Of a stretch of DNA of 45,576 nt, positions 19,866 to 28,403 are shown one piece after another. The stretch's first letter is position 1; each line of letters starts with the position of its first letter. Source of the DNA: Candidatus Olsenella pullicola (GTDB taxonomy: Bacteria; Actinomycetota; Coriobacteriia; Coriobacteriales; Atopobiaceae); assembly GCA_019117265.1 (NCBI GenBank), contig DXAB01000059.1:1-45576 (forward strand), read 5' to 3'. The position numbers and the translations under genes were made by a program. The notes below the pieces were generated by a model that was not told where the DNA came from, did not search any database, and saw nothing but the letters and a program-made list of their open reading frames with translations.

Positions 19866-20497
19866 TGCCGACTGACGAGGAGCGCCGCGAGGTGGCGCGG
19901 AGGCTGCGGGAGACGAAGGCGGAGTGCGAGGAGCGGGGCTACCCGTGGATGTGCGACGACCTGATTCTCGCCCTCGGGTACGACCACGACTACGAGGCGG
20001 GGGACGAAATCTTCGACCGCCTCGCCGACCTCATAGAGCCGCAGCCGATAACCGGTGACACGAGCGACGGGTACCACACGTTCGACGAGTTGTACGACCA
20101 CAGGGCGAGGCTGTTCTCCGTGGTGGTGCGAGACTACCGCGAGATCGCGTGGAAGTCCAGGCTCCATCGCGACGGCACGATGTACGACGGGATGTTCATC
20201 GTCGGCGTCGAGACGCCCCAAGGCCAGGCGACGTACCACTACGACATCGACCCGTACTGGGACATATTCGACTGCAAGGAGCTTGTCCGCGCTCCCGAGT
20301 GGGACGGCCATACGCCTGAACAGGCGATTTCTCGCATAGCGTCGCTGCGACCGTCCTGCGACCTCGAGGCGCTGCTGGCATTGGCCGACGAGATGGATGC
20401 CGAGAAGAACTTCGTACTCGTCGGAGGCTACGCCCGACGCATCCGCGAGGCGCTGGGTGTTCCTGACGAACGAACGACTAATGCCACTACCTGCTAG
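19865..20497 (+). CDS. Phage protein with 'WDGHTPEQAI' domain
   Basis: 'YDHRARLFSVVV...WKSRLHRDGTMYDGMFIVGVETPQGQATYHYDIDPYWDIFDCKEL...WDGHTPEQAI' recurrent phage domain. Confidence 0.65.
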   Translation: MPTDEERREVARRLRETKAECEERGYPWMCDDLILALGYDHDYEAGDEIFDRLADLIEPQPITGDTSDGYHTFDELYDHRARLFSVVVRDYREIAWKSRLHRDGTMYDGMFIVGVETPQGQATYHYDIDPYWDIFDCKELVRAPEWDGHTPEQAISRIASLRPSCDLEALLALADEMDAEKNFVLVGGYARRIREALGVPDERTTNATTC

Positions 20498-20530
20498 AAT
20501 GTGAGAAGCCTAAAGCGGAGGTGTAGGGTT

Positions 20531-21037
20531 TTGCGCGAGCCGAGACTTGAGGACTACAGCAGCGCTCGAGACTTCTTTGAGTCCGTCCGCGAGGCCAGCC
20601 GCGAGGCCGAGCGCACGAGGCTTACGCTCCTCCGGATGGAGGCCCGCGAGGGCGTTCGTGCGCAGGGCTACGAGGCGCAGGGCCGCTCCGGCCACACGTC
20701 GGACCGCACCGCCGCGACAGACGCGCGCATGGACTACGAGGAGAGGATGCGCGAGCGCATCGAGGAGGACTATGCGCTCATCGACCTCGCGTGCAGGGTG
20801 CTCTACGGCGAGGAGTCCGGCAAGGGCGGGCTCGACGCGCTCATGGGCTCCGCCGTGGCGGACTGCATCAGCTTCCGCTACGTGGACGCGCGCCCGTGGC
20901 CGGAGGTCGCCGCGCTGCTCGGGTACAGCAAGTGGTCGCGGCGCAGCCTGCGCGACCTGTGCCAACAGGGGTTTGACGCCATTGACTTCTTCGGGTGGGA
21001 CAACGTGCTCGGAGGGACGGGGACAGCTTCAGATTGA
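20531..21037 (+). CDS. Late-gene/sigma-like transcriptional regulator (RinA/ArpU-type context)
   Basis: TTG start after GCGGAGGTG; C-terminal 'PWPEVAALLGYSKWSRRSLRDLCQQGFDAID' HTH; directly before HNH/terminase. Confidence 0.55.
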   Translation: MREPRLEDYSSARDFFESVREASREAERTRLTLLRMEAREGVRAQGYEAQGRSGHTSDRTAATDARMDYEERMRERIEEDYALIDLACRVLYGEESGKGGLDALMGSAVADCISFRYVDARPWPEVAALLGYSKWSRRSLRDLCQQGFDAIDFFGWDNVLGGTGTASD

Positions 21038-21066
21038 AGGGAACGCTCCGCTCGCTCCCCACATGT

Positions 21067-21097
21067 GGGCCGTGGCCTTCGGGCTGCGGCCCTTTTT
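21067..21097 (+). terminator. Rho-independent terminator
   Basis: GGGCCGTGGCC-TTCG-GGCTGCGGCCC followed by TTTTTT. Confidence 0.75.
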
Positions 21098-21115
21098 TCA
21101 TGCGCCGGCGAAAAT

Positions 21116-21155
21116 CGGCACCACGCGGAACCATGCGGAACCATCCGGCACCGCC
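21116..21155. repeat. Four tandem 10-bp units (CGGCACCACG CGGAACCATG CGGAACCATC CGGCACCGCC)
   Basis: Read directly from sequence, exact 10-bp period. Confidence 0.8.
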
Positions 21156-21238
21156 TCCGCTGTGATATAGGTATGGTGCGCACGAGCGCGAGACAGTCAA
21201 GGGCCGTCCTTCGGGGCGGCCCTTTGCGTGAGGGGGCG

Positions 21239-21649
21239 GTGGACGTGTCGGCATCCCGCTACTCCAACGGGCACCGGCGCCGCGCCCTCGTAGCCCGCGT
21301 CCGCGCCATGGGGGAGCCGTGCCACATATGCGGCCTTCCCATCCCGCCGGACGCGCCCGCCGGCACGCCGCTCGCCTTCGAGCTGGACGAGCTGATGCCG
21401 GTGTCCAAGGGCGGCTCGCCGATAGACCCGGCCAACGTGGCGGGGAGTCATAGGGTCTGTAATCAATGGCGCGGGGACAAGCCCATGGGTCGCGTCGAGG
21501 CCGTCCGCTCCGAGGTCCGCGCACGATTCGGGCCGTGGCCGTCGGCGCTCGCGTTCTGCGAGGGCGCGAGAGCCGTTCTGAGGGGTGCCGCCGGACGCTC
21601 CGGTCAAGCACCAGTGAGGCACCCCAAGCGCTCGTCTGGCGCGCTCTGA
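21239..21649 (+). CDS. HNH endonuclease
   Basis: 'CHICGLPI...ELDELMPVSKGGSPIDPANVAGSHRVCNQWRG'. Confidence 0.85.
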   Translation: MDVSASRYSNGHRRRALVARVRAMGEPCHICGLPIPPDAPAGTPLAFELDELMPVSKGGSPIDPANVAGSHRVCNQWRGDKPMGRVEAVRSEVRARFGPWPSALAFCEGARAVLRGAAGRSGQAPVRHPKRSSGAL

Positions 21650-21785
21650 GAGGGCTAGGGGGGCATCCCCTCCCCGTGGGCCGACGGCTCGCCCCGCGGC
21701 ATAGCGCCAAAACAGATATCCGCTATTTCCACAGGCCCGGAGACGGGCTTTTTTCATTTCCATAGCTATAGGACGGTGATTTCGC

Positions 21786-22004
21786 ATGACGCTGCTCGAG
21801 GCGGTCAGGACCGGCGACCGGCGCACGGCGCTCGTGGCCCTGCGCGACGCGGTGGCCGAGACCATCGACGCCAAGGACAGCGCGCGCGACATCGCCGCCC
21901 TCTCCAAGCGCCTCATGGAGGTCATGGCAGAGATCGACGCGCTGCCGGACCCGGAGGACGATGCGAGCCCGCTCGACGCGGCGCGCAACAAGCGCGGGGC
22001 ATGA
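21786..22004 (+). CDS. Probable terminase small subunit
   Basis: Helical 72-aa protein immediately before TerL. Confidence 0.55.
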   Translation: MTLLEAVRTGDRRTALVALRDAVAETIDAKDSARDIAALSKRLMEVMAEIDALPDPEDDASPLDAARNKRGA

Positions 22005-23431
22005 GGCGCGGGCGCCAGACGCCGACCTTCGAGCGCGTGGGCATCTGCGACCACAGCGACGGCCCGGAGGCGGTCGCGCTCTTCGAGGGCTACGGCGTGC
22101 GCTTCATCCCGGCGCAGGAGTACGAGATGGAGCTCTACCTCGCCAAGAACGAGCTGGGCGAGTGCGAGGCCATCACCATCGGGCTGAGCAGGCCGCGACA
22201 GAACGGGAAGTCGTTCGCGGCGCGCTACTACGCGCTGTGGTGCGCTTTCGTGGAGGGCAGGAGCGTCCTCTACAGCGCGCACAACGGCTCCACCACGCGC
22301 AAGATGTTCAAGTTCATGTGCGACTTCATCGAGGCGCACGAGGACTTCCGCCGCAAGCTCAAGCCGGGCAGCCAGGGCATCTACAAGGCGCAGGGCTCCG
22401 AGGGCATCTACCTCGCAGACGGAACCGTAATCGAGTTCTCCACCCGCACCAACAGCGGCGCGCGCGGAGGCACCTACGACGTCATCATCGTTGACGAGGC
22501 GCAGGAGCTCACCGACGAGCAGCGCGACGCCATGATGCCCACGACCATCGCGTCGGACTCCGGCGACCCGCAGATGATCTACATCGGCACGCCGCCGAAC
22601 GCGAAGTGCCCAGGTACGGTGTTCCGCGGGCTCCACGACGATGCGCACAGCGGCGAGCTTGGAGGCGCGTGGTGGCTCGAGTGGGCCGCGACCGAGATAG
22701 GCGACACGCAGGACGTGGAGCGCTGGTACGAGTGCAACCCCATGATGGGCTACCGCATCAAGGAGCGCTCGATGCGCAACATGGCCGAGACCGTGGGGAG
22801 GACGTCGCCCGACAGCTTCGCCCGAGAGTACCTGGGCTGGTGGGACGCCTCGACCGCCGCCGTGGAGCACGTCATATCGGAAAAGGCGTGGGCGCTCTGC
22901 GAGACCGACGAGCCGCCCGAGCCGCGCGTCACGTGCGCCGGCGTCAAGTTCGGCCCCGACCGCGCGACGCTGGCCTACTGCCTGCGCCCCGCCGAGGGCG
23001 CCGCCTACGTGGAGTGGGTGGACACCCGCCCGCTCTCCGAGGGCGTCGGCTGGGTGGCCGCGTGGCTGGACGCCCGCCGCGACAAGGTCGCGACCGTCGC
23101 CATCGACGGCGGCAGCACGGCGGCGCTCACGACGAGGCTCGCGGACGTGGGCTTTCCAAAGAAGGCAATCGTCACGGCAGGCCCGCGCGACATGGCGAGA
23201 GCCGTGTCCATGCTCACGAACGCCGTGGCCGAGCGCGACCTCTCCCACTACGGGCAGGACGAGCTGACCGCCTCCGCGACCCTCACCGCGAAGCGCCGCA
23301 TCGGCGGCGACGGCGTGGGCTTCGAGGACGCGGGCGGCGCCGACGCGACCCTCATAGAGGCCTGCGCGCTCGCGCTGTGGCAGGCCAAGACGACGAAGAG
23401 AAACCCCGCGAGGAAGCTGAGGATTGGCTGA
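22001..23431 (+). CDS. terL: Terminase large subunit
   Basis: Walker A 'SRPRQNGKS', Walker B 'YDVIIVDEAQE'; ATG at 22001 overlaps upstream stop. Confidence 0.93.
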   Translation: MRRGRQTPTFERVGICDHSDGPEAVALFEGYGVRFIPAQEYEMELYLAKNELGECEAITIGLSRPRQNGKSFAARYYALWCAFVEGRSVLYSAHNGSTTRKMFKFMCDFIEAHEDFRRKLKPGSQGIYKAQGSEGIYLADGTVIEFSTRTNSGARGGTYDVIIVDEAQELTDEQRDAMMPTTIASDSGDPQMIYIGTPPNAKCPGTVFRGLHDDAHSGELGGAWWLEWAATEIGDTQDVERWYECNPMMGYRIKERSMRNMAETVGRTSPDSFAREYLGWWDASTAAVEHVISEKAWALCETDEPPEPRVTCAGVKFGPDRATLAYCLRPAEGAAYVEWVDTRPLSEGVGWVAAWLDARRDKVATVAIDGGSTAALTTRLADVGFPKKAIVTAGPRDMARAVSMLTNAVAERDLSHYGQDELTASATLTAKRRIGGDGVGFEDAGGADATLIEACALALWQAKTTKRNPARKLRIG

Positions 23432-24837
23432 TGGACCTTTCGGGAATCACGAGCGCGGCGGGGCTGGACGCTGCCGACAAGGATGCGCTCAACGAGCTGG
23501 TCGAGGTCGCGCAGGCCGTTGAGCCGCGCAACCGCACGCTCGACGCCTACTACGAGGGCGAGCATCCGACGCCCAGGATAGGCATCGACAACATCCCCGA
23601 CAGCGTGGACCCCGGCGTGCGCAGCGACTGGGCGCGCAAGGCCGTGACCAGCGTCTCGGAGCGCGTCCGGATGGACGGCTTCACCTTCGCGGGGGACTAC
23701 GAGGACGAGGACTTCGACCGCATCGAGCTCGAGAACGACCTCTCCGGCGCCTTCAACCGCACCGTGGCGAGCGAGCTCACGCACGGGTGCATGTTCGCGA
23801 CCGTCCAGCGCGTCAGCGACCGCGCGGTCGTGCGGATGCACAGCGCGGAGACCGCCGTCGCGACGTGGGACGTTGCCGAGCAGCGCGTCGGCAGCGGCCT
23901 CGTCATCGCCGACATGCGCCGCACGGACTGGGGAGGGCTCAAGCCGGTGCCCGTGCAGGCCAACCTCCACCTGCCGGGGCGCGTTGTCGTGCTCCGGCGC
24001 GTCCTCAGCACGTCATGGGTCGCCGAGACCCTGCCCACGCCGCTCGACCGGCCCATGATGGAGGCCTTCTGCTTCCGCCCGACGGGCACCAAGCCGTTCG
24101 GCCAGACCCGCATCACGCGAGCGGTGCGCTACCTCGTGGACGAGGTGGAGCGCACGCTGCGCTACATGGCCGTGTCCGGCGCATTCTACGCCATCCCCAT
24201 GATGGCCGCGACGGGCCTCACCGACGAGCAGTTCGACGCGATGAGCAAGAGCAAGTGGCTCATGCGCGTGGGCAGCTGGTTCCTAGCCACGAGGGACGAG
24301 GACGGCAACGTCCCGGAGCTGCAGCAGTTCTCCGGCGTCTCGCCGCAGCCCTACATCGACGCCATCATGACCTACGCCAAGCTCTTCTCGGGCGCCACGG
24401 GCGTGCCGCTGAACTCGCTCGGCATCGTCCAGGACAACCCCAGCTCCGCCGAGGCGATAGCGGCCCAGCGCGAGGACATATGCGTGGCCGCCGAGGACTG
24501 CATCGAGTCCAACCGCGCCTCCATGCGAAACGTCGCGCTCATGGCCATGGCCGTCGCCGGAAACACGACCATCGACGGACTCACCGACGATCAGCGCAGC
24601 GTCATCCCGCACTTCCGCAACCCCATGCGCCCGTCGCTGGCCTCCACGGCGGACGCGATGACCAAGATAGCAGCGGTCGTGGACGGATTCACGATGACGC
24701 GCGAGTTCTGGGCGGGCCAGGGCTTCGACACGGCCGAGGTGGACAGCATCCTCTCGCAGGTCAACGCCAACCGGAACTCGGCGGCCATCATGAGCATCAT
24801 GGCGGGCGGCTCTGCGACCGCGCGACCGTCGGAGTAG
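23431..24837 (+). CDS. Portal protein, SPP1 Gp6-like
   Basis: 'YYEGEHPTPRIGIDNIP...' and position after TerL. Confidence 0.88.
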   Translation: MDLSGITSAAGLDAADKDALNELVEVAQAVEPRNRTLDAYYEGEHPTPRIGIDNIPDSVDPGVRSDWARKAVTSVSERVRMDGFTFAGDYEDEDFDRIELENDLSGAFNRTVASELTHGCMFATVQRVSDRAVVRMHSAETAVATWDVAEQRVGSGLVIADMRRTDWGGLKPVPVQANLHLPGRVVVLRRVLSTSWVAETLPTPLDRPMMEAFCFRPTGTKPFGQTRITRAVRYLVDEVERTLRYMAVSGAFYAIPMMAATGLTDEQFDAMSKSKWLMRVGSWFLATRDEDGNVPELQQFSGVSPQPYIDAIMTYAKLFSGATGVPLNSLGIVQDNPSSAEAIAAQREDICVAAEDCIESNRASMRNVALMAMAVAGNTTIDGLTDDQRSVIPHFRNPMRPSLASTADAMTKIAAVVDGFTMTREFWAGQGFDTAEVDSILSQVNANRNSAAIMSIMAGGSATARPSE

Positions 24838-24840
24838 CGA

Positions 24841-26088
24841 ATGGTCGCGACCATACCGCGCGCCGTCCTCGAGTACGTCACCGAGGAGGTGAACGAGCTC
24901 TCGGCGGACGCTCAGGCGCGCGTGCTCGCCGTGCTGGAGTCCATAACGTGGACGCCAGAGACCATCGCCGAGTGCCGCGACGTCGTGATCCAGGCGCTCG
25001 CGGCGATCATGCCGACCTACACCGACGCCGCCGCTCAGGTCGGGGCCGACATGTACGACGCCGTGCGCGAGGCTGCGGTGGGCGAGGCTATGGGGGCGAC
25101 CGCCGTCAGCGGCTACGAGCCCGAAGCCATCGCCGGGGCCATCAGGGCCTTCGTCCAGGGTATCGTGGACGGCAAGCCCGTCGAGCAGTTCAACCGCAAG
25201 GTGCTCGCCCGCGTCGACCGCGACGTGCGCCGAGCCGAGAACGTGAGCGTCGCCGAGAACGCGATGCGCGACCCGCTGAGGCCGAAGTACGCCCGCGTGC
25301 CCAGCGGCTCCGAGACGTGCGGGTTCTGCCTCATGCTCGCCTCGTTCGGGTTCCACTATTCGGACAAGAGCGCGGCGAGCCATGCGCACGAAAACTGCGA
25401 CTGCCGCGTGGTGGCCCGGTTCGACAAGTCGGGGGTGGAGGGCTACGACCCCGACGAGATGTACCGGCACTACAACCAGTGCCTCGACTCGCTCGGTGGC
25501 ACCTCTGGGATACGGAAGCAGTGGAACAGTCTCCCGGAGGGGGAGCGGAAAAGGCTCATCGAGAAGCACGGGGGCAAGGAGTCCGATGCGTTCCAGGCCT
25601 TCCTCAACGGGCGCATGGCGGCGGAGATCGAGACGCGAGACCCCGAGTGGTTCAGGACCGGAAAGGTCCCCGCATACCGTGAGGAGAGCGGGGCGTCCCC
25701 TGATGAGTTCGAGAGGGCATGCGGAGAGCTGCTGAGGTCCAACGGGCTTCCCGTCGAGTTCCGAAAGACGAGGGGAGACCAGCCGGGCGGATTCAGGCGC
25801 CGGACATCAGACGCGTTCATAAAGGGCGTTGCGTGGGAGATGAAGAACCCCGAAGGCAACGGCCACCTGACCGTCTGGAACCAGTTCAAGAGTGCCGTGT
25901 ACGGAAACGACAAGAAGACCCCGAACCCACAGAGCGACAAGCTGATCATCAGCAACGTAAGGAGCGAAAAGACCTTCGGGCAGATGGTCGATGACGCTCG
26001 GAAGGTTCTCGATGACGGGGAATTTCCTGAGATAACCGAGGTCATCATCGTCGGGAGGGATGGGTCCATGAGAAGGCTCGAGAGATAG
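24841..26088 (+). CDS. MuF-like minor head protein with C-terminal putative toxin domain (CdiA-CT/tRNA-nuclease-like)
   Basis: 'PSGSETCGFCLMLASFGFHY...HAHENCDCRVV' minor head signature; C-term 'FIKGVAWEMKNPEGNGHLTVWNQFKSAVYGNDKKTPNPQSDKLIISNVRSEKTF'. Confidence 0.7.
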   Translation: MVATIPRAVLEYVTEEVNELSADAQARVLAVLESITWTPETIAECRDVVIQALAAIMPTYTDAAAQVGADMYDAVREAAVGEAMGATAVSGYEPEAIAGAIRAFVQGIVDGKPVEQFNRKVLARVDRDVRRAENVSVAENAMRDPLRPKYARVPSGSETCGFCLMLASFGFHYSDKSAASHAHENCDCRVVARFDKSGVEGYDPDEMYRHYNQCLDSLGGTSGIRKQWNSLPEGERKRLIEKHGGKESDAFQAFLNGRMAAEIETRDPEWFRTGKVPAYREESGASPDEFERACGELLRSNGLPVEFRKTRGDQPGGFRRRTSDAFIKGVAWEMKNPEGNGHLTVWNQFKSAVYGNDKKTPNPQSDKLIISNVRSEKTFGQMVDDARKVLDDGEFPEITEVIIVGRDGSMRRLER

Positions 26089-26158
26089 CGAGAAAGCCGA
26101 CGGTCGTTCCGGCACACTGGCCGGCGCGCATCGGCTTCTCATGAGAAGTATACCCCAG

Positions 26159-26243
26159 CGGGGCGTGGCGGAAACGGCAGACGCGCCGGTCTCAGGAACC
26201 GGTGGGGGAACCCGTGCGGGTTCGAGTCCCGCCGCCCCGACCA
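26159..26243 (+). tRNA. tRNA-Leu(CAG), encoded CCA
   Basis: Acceptor CGGGGCG/CGCCCCG, anticodon stem CCGGT-CTCAGGA-ACCGG (CAG), long variable arm, T-arm GCGGG-TTCGAGT-CCCGC, ACCA 3' end. Confidence 0.9.
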
Positions 26244-26260
26244 ACCATTTTTCAGAAATC

Positions 26261-26311
26261 AGCCCCGCACGGGGCTCTTTTCATATCGGGCCGCAGAAGT
26301 GCGGCCTTTTT
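26261..26311 (+). terminator. Tandem terminators after the tRNA
   Basis: AGCCCCG-CA-CGGGGCT then CTTTT; GGCCGCA-GAAG-TGCGGCC then TTTTT. Confidence 0.8.
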
Positions 26312-26371
26312 CATGCCGCGACGCCGCACGGCGTCAAGACGCGCGCCGCACGGCGCGGAAAGGGGGCCTGA

Positions 26372-26917
26372 ATGGCCGAGAACGGGCAGGGCGCACAGAC
26401 CACGGAGCCGACCGGGGCGGAGCCGCACGGCACCGAGCCGACCGAGCCAGAGAGGGACTGGAAGGCCGAGTACGAGAAGGCAATCGCCCAGTCCCGCAAG
26501 TGGGAGCAGCGCAGCAAGGACAACGCCGCAGCCGCGAAGGAGCTTGAGGCGCTGAAGAACGCCTCCAAGACCGACGCCGAGAAGCTGGCCGACGCCACCA
26601 AGCGAGCCGAGAAGGCCGAGGAGAAGCTCGCCGATTACGAGCGCAGGGCCGAGCGAGCCGCAATCGTGGCGGAGGTGGCGGCTGCCAAGGGCGTGGACGC
26701 CGAGTGGCTGGGCCGAATGACCGGAGACACGGAGGCGGAGATCAACGCCAACGCGGACTACATCGCGTCAAAGCTCAGCGGCGCGCCCATCTACCCGAGC
26801 GTGCCCGACAACGGCGGGCGCAAGGCCGCGCCCATCACGCGCGAGCAGATCGACGCCATCAAGGACCCCAGGGAGCGCGTGCGAGTGCGCGCGCAGCATC
26901 TGAACCTCTACAAGTAA
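26372..26917 (+). CDS. Capsid scaffolding protein
   Basis: Acidic N-term, central coiled-coil, just before capsid. Confidence 0.8.
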   Translation: MAENGQGAQTTEPTGAEPHGTEPTEPERDWKAEYEKAIAQSRKWEQRSKDNAAAAKELEALKNASKTDAEKLADATKRAEKAEEKLADYERRAERAAIVAEVAAAKGVDAEWLGRMTGDTEAEINANADYIASKLSGAPIYPSVPDNGGRKAAPITREQIDAIKDPRERVRVRAQHLNLYK

Positions 26918-26929
26918 GGAGGGCCGTCA

Positions 26930-27853
26930 ATGGCCGTACTTGACAACACCACCCTCGCCGAGAACATCGCCAAGGCGCAGGACATCGAGATGATCCAGAA
27001 CTTCGACGGCGACGTGAACCAGCTCACCGAGGTCCTTGGCATCATGCCGCCCGAGATCATCGCGGCCGGCTCCGCGATGTACCAGTACTCCGTGACCGGA
27101 ACGCTCGAGACAGACGCCGTCGCAGAGGGCGACGAGGTGCCGCTGTCCGAGTACAACGTCACCCAGACGCCCATCGGCGCCATCACGGTGAAGCCCTACC
27201 GCAAGCTGACCACCGCCCAGGCCATCCTCAAGGGCGGCTACGAGAACGCCATCGCCAAGACCGACAAGAAGATGGTCAACCAGGTGCGAGACGGCATCCT
27301 CGCCGACTTCTTCACCTTCCTCGACAACGGCACGTCCACCGCGACCGGCGCCGGCCTCCAGGCCACGCTCGCCCAGATGGCGGCCAAGCTCCAGGACGAG
27401 ACCCAGAAGAACTCCGACCCCACGGGCTCCGTCGTGTACTTCGTGAACCCGTTCGACATCGCGGACTACCTCGCCAACGCGCAGGTGACCACCCAGACCG
27501 TCTTCGGCATGACCTACATCCAGAACTTCCTTGGCGTGCAGAACATCATGGTCACCAACAAGGCCACGGCCAAGACCGTCTACGCGACCCCGGTCGAGAA
27601 CATCCACATCTACGGCATCGACTTCGCCACGCTCGCCGACGCGGGCCTCTCCTACACCACGCAGGACGGCTCCCTCATCGGCGTCCACCACACGCCCGCG
27701 TACAACCGCACGTCCGCCGAGACCTACGTGCTCTCCGGCGCGCTGATGGTCCCCGAGTACAAGAACTACATCGTCAAGGGCACCGTCGCCGCCGCAGACC
27801 CGCAGAAGGTCTCCGTGGTCGGCACCGTCCAGACGGAGGCCCAGTCTTCTTAG
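26930..27853 (+). CDS. Major capsid protein (HK97-fold type)
   Basis: 'NFDGDVNQLTEVLGIMPPEII...' and position. Confidence 0.88.
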   Translation: MAVLDNTTLAENIAKAQDIEMIQNFDGDVNQLTEVLGIMPPEIIAAGSAMYQYSVTGTLETDAVAEGDEVPLSEYNVTQTPIGAITVKPYRKLTTAQAILKGGYENAIAKTDKKMVNQVRDGILADFFTFLDNGTSTATGAGLQATLAQMAAKLQDETQKNSDPTGSVVYFVNPFDIADYLANAQVTTQTVFGMTYIQNFLGVQNIMVTNKATAKTVYATPVENIHIYGIDFATLADAGLSYTTQDGSLIGVHHTPAYNRTSAETYVLSGALMVPEYKNYIVKGTVAAADPQKVSVVGTVQTEAQSS

Positions 27854-27875
27854 CCAAGGCTAGCGCCCATGACGC

Positions 27876-27903
27876 GGGGGCGGTGTCGCTCAGCACCGCC
27901 CCC
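27876..27903 (+). other. Perfect 10-bp stem hairpin downstream of capsid stop
   Basis: GGGGGCGGTG-TCGCTCAG-CACCGCCCCC, no T tract. Confidence 0.75.
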
Positions 27904-27918
27904 GGCGCGACGCCGACC

Positions 27919-28032
27919 ATGAGCAACACCGCCGCCGAGATTCGCGCCTACGCCGAGGCGAACGGCATCGAGGTGCCGTCCAAGGCCACCAAGGCCGAGA
28001 TGCTGGCCGCAATCGAGGGGGCGGGAGCATGA
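27919..28032 (+). CDS. Small HeH/SAP-like protein (37 aa)
   Basis: MSNTAAEIRAYAEANGIEVPSKATKAEMLAAIEGAGA; overlaps next gene by ATGA. Confidence 0.5.
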   Translation: MSNTAAEIRAYAEANGIEVPSKATKAEMLAAIEGAGA

Positions 28033-28403
28033 CGCCCTTCGCTGACGTGGCCGACTACGAGGCCCGCTACGGCGAGGTGGAGGACGAGGCGCGCGTCTCA
28101 GCGCTCTTGCAGGACGCAACCAACATCATCGCCAGCCAGCCCGGCTTCGAGCTGCGCGACGGAGACGACACCTTCATTGGCGTGCTTGAGACGGTCGCCT
28201 GCGCGATGGTACACCGCTCGCTCATGAGCGGGGCGTACGCGGGACTCTCCAACGTCTCGCAGGGCGCGGGCGGCTACACCGCGAGCGTCGCCGTCTACAA
28301 CCCCGGCGGAGACCTCTACCTCACGCGCAACGAGAAGAGGGCGCTCGGCATCGGCTGCGGTCGCATCGGGCAGACGGACCCATACGGGCGTGACGCCCGA
28401 TGA
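28029..28403 (+). CDS. Head-tail connector protein
   Basis: Position; Gp6/Gp19-like composition. Confidence 0.65.
   Translation: MTPFADVADYEARYGEVEDEARVSALLQDATNIIASQPGFELRDGDDTFIGVLETVACAMVHRSLMSGAYAGLSNVSQGAGGYTASVAVYNPGGDLYLTRNEKRALGIGCGRIGQTDPYGRDAR

Noticed and set aside
21116-21155. CRISPR-like repeats
   Set aside because: Contiguous 10-bp units without spacers and no cas genes
21197-23248. 683-aa minus-strand ORF opposite HNH/terL
   Set aside because: Antisense to clear HNH and terminase genes; no recognisable domain
26141-26371. ORF 'MRSIPQRGVAETADAPVSGTGGGTRAGSSPAAPTNHF...'
   Set aside because: Translation of the tRNA-Leu and its terminators
27840-27853. Classical -1 slippery site at the capsid gene end
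   Set aside because: Codons CAG TCT TCT TAG give no X XXY YYZ heptamer; frameshift kept only as a low-probability alternative
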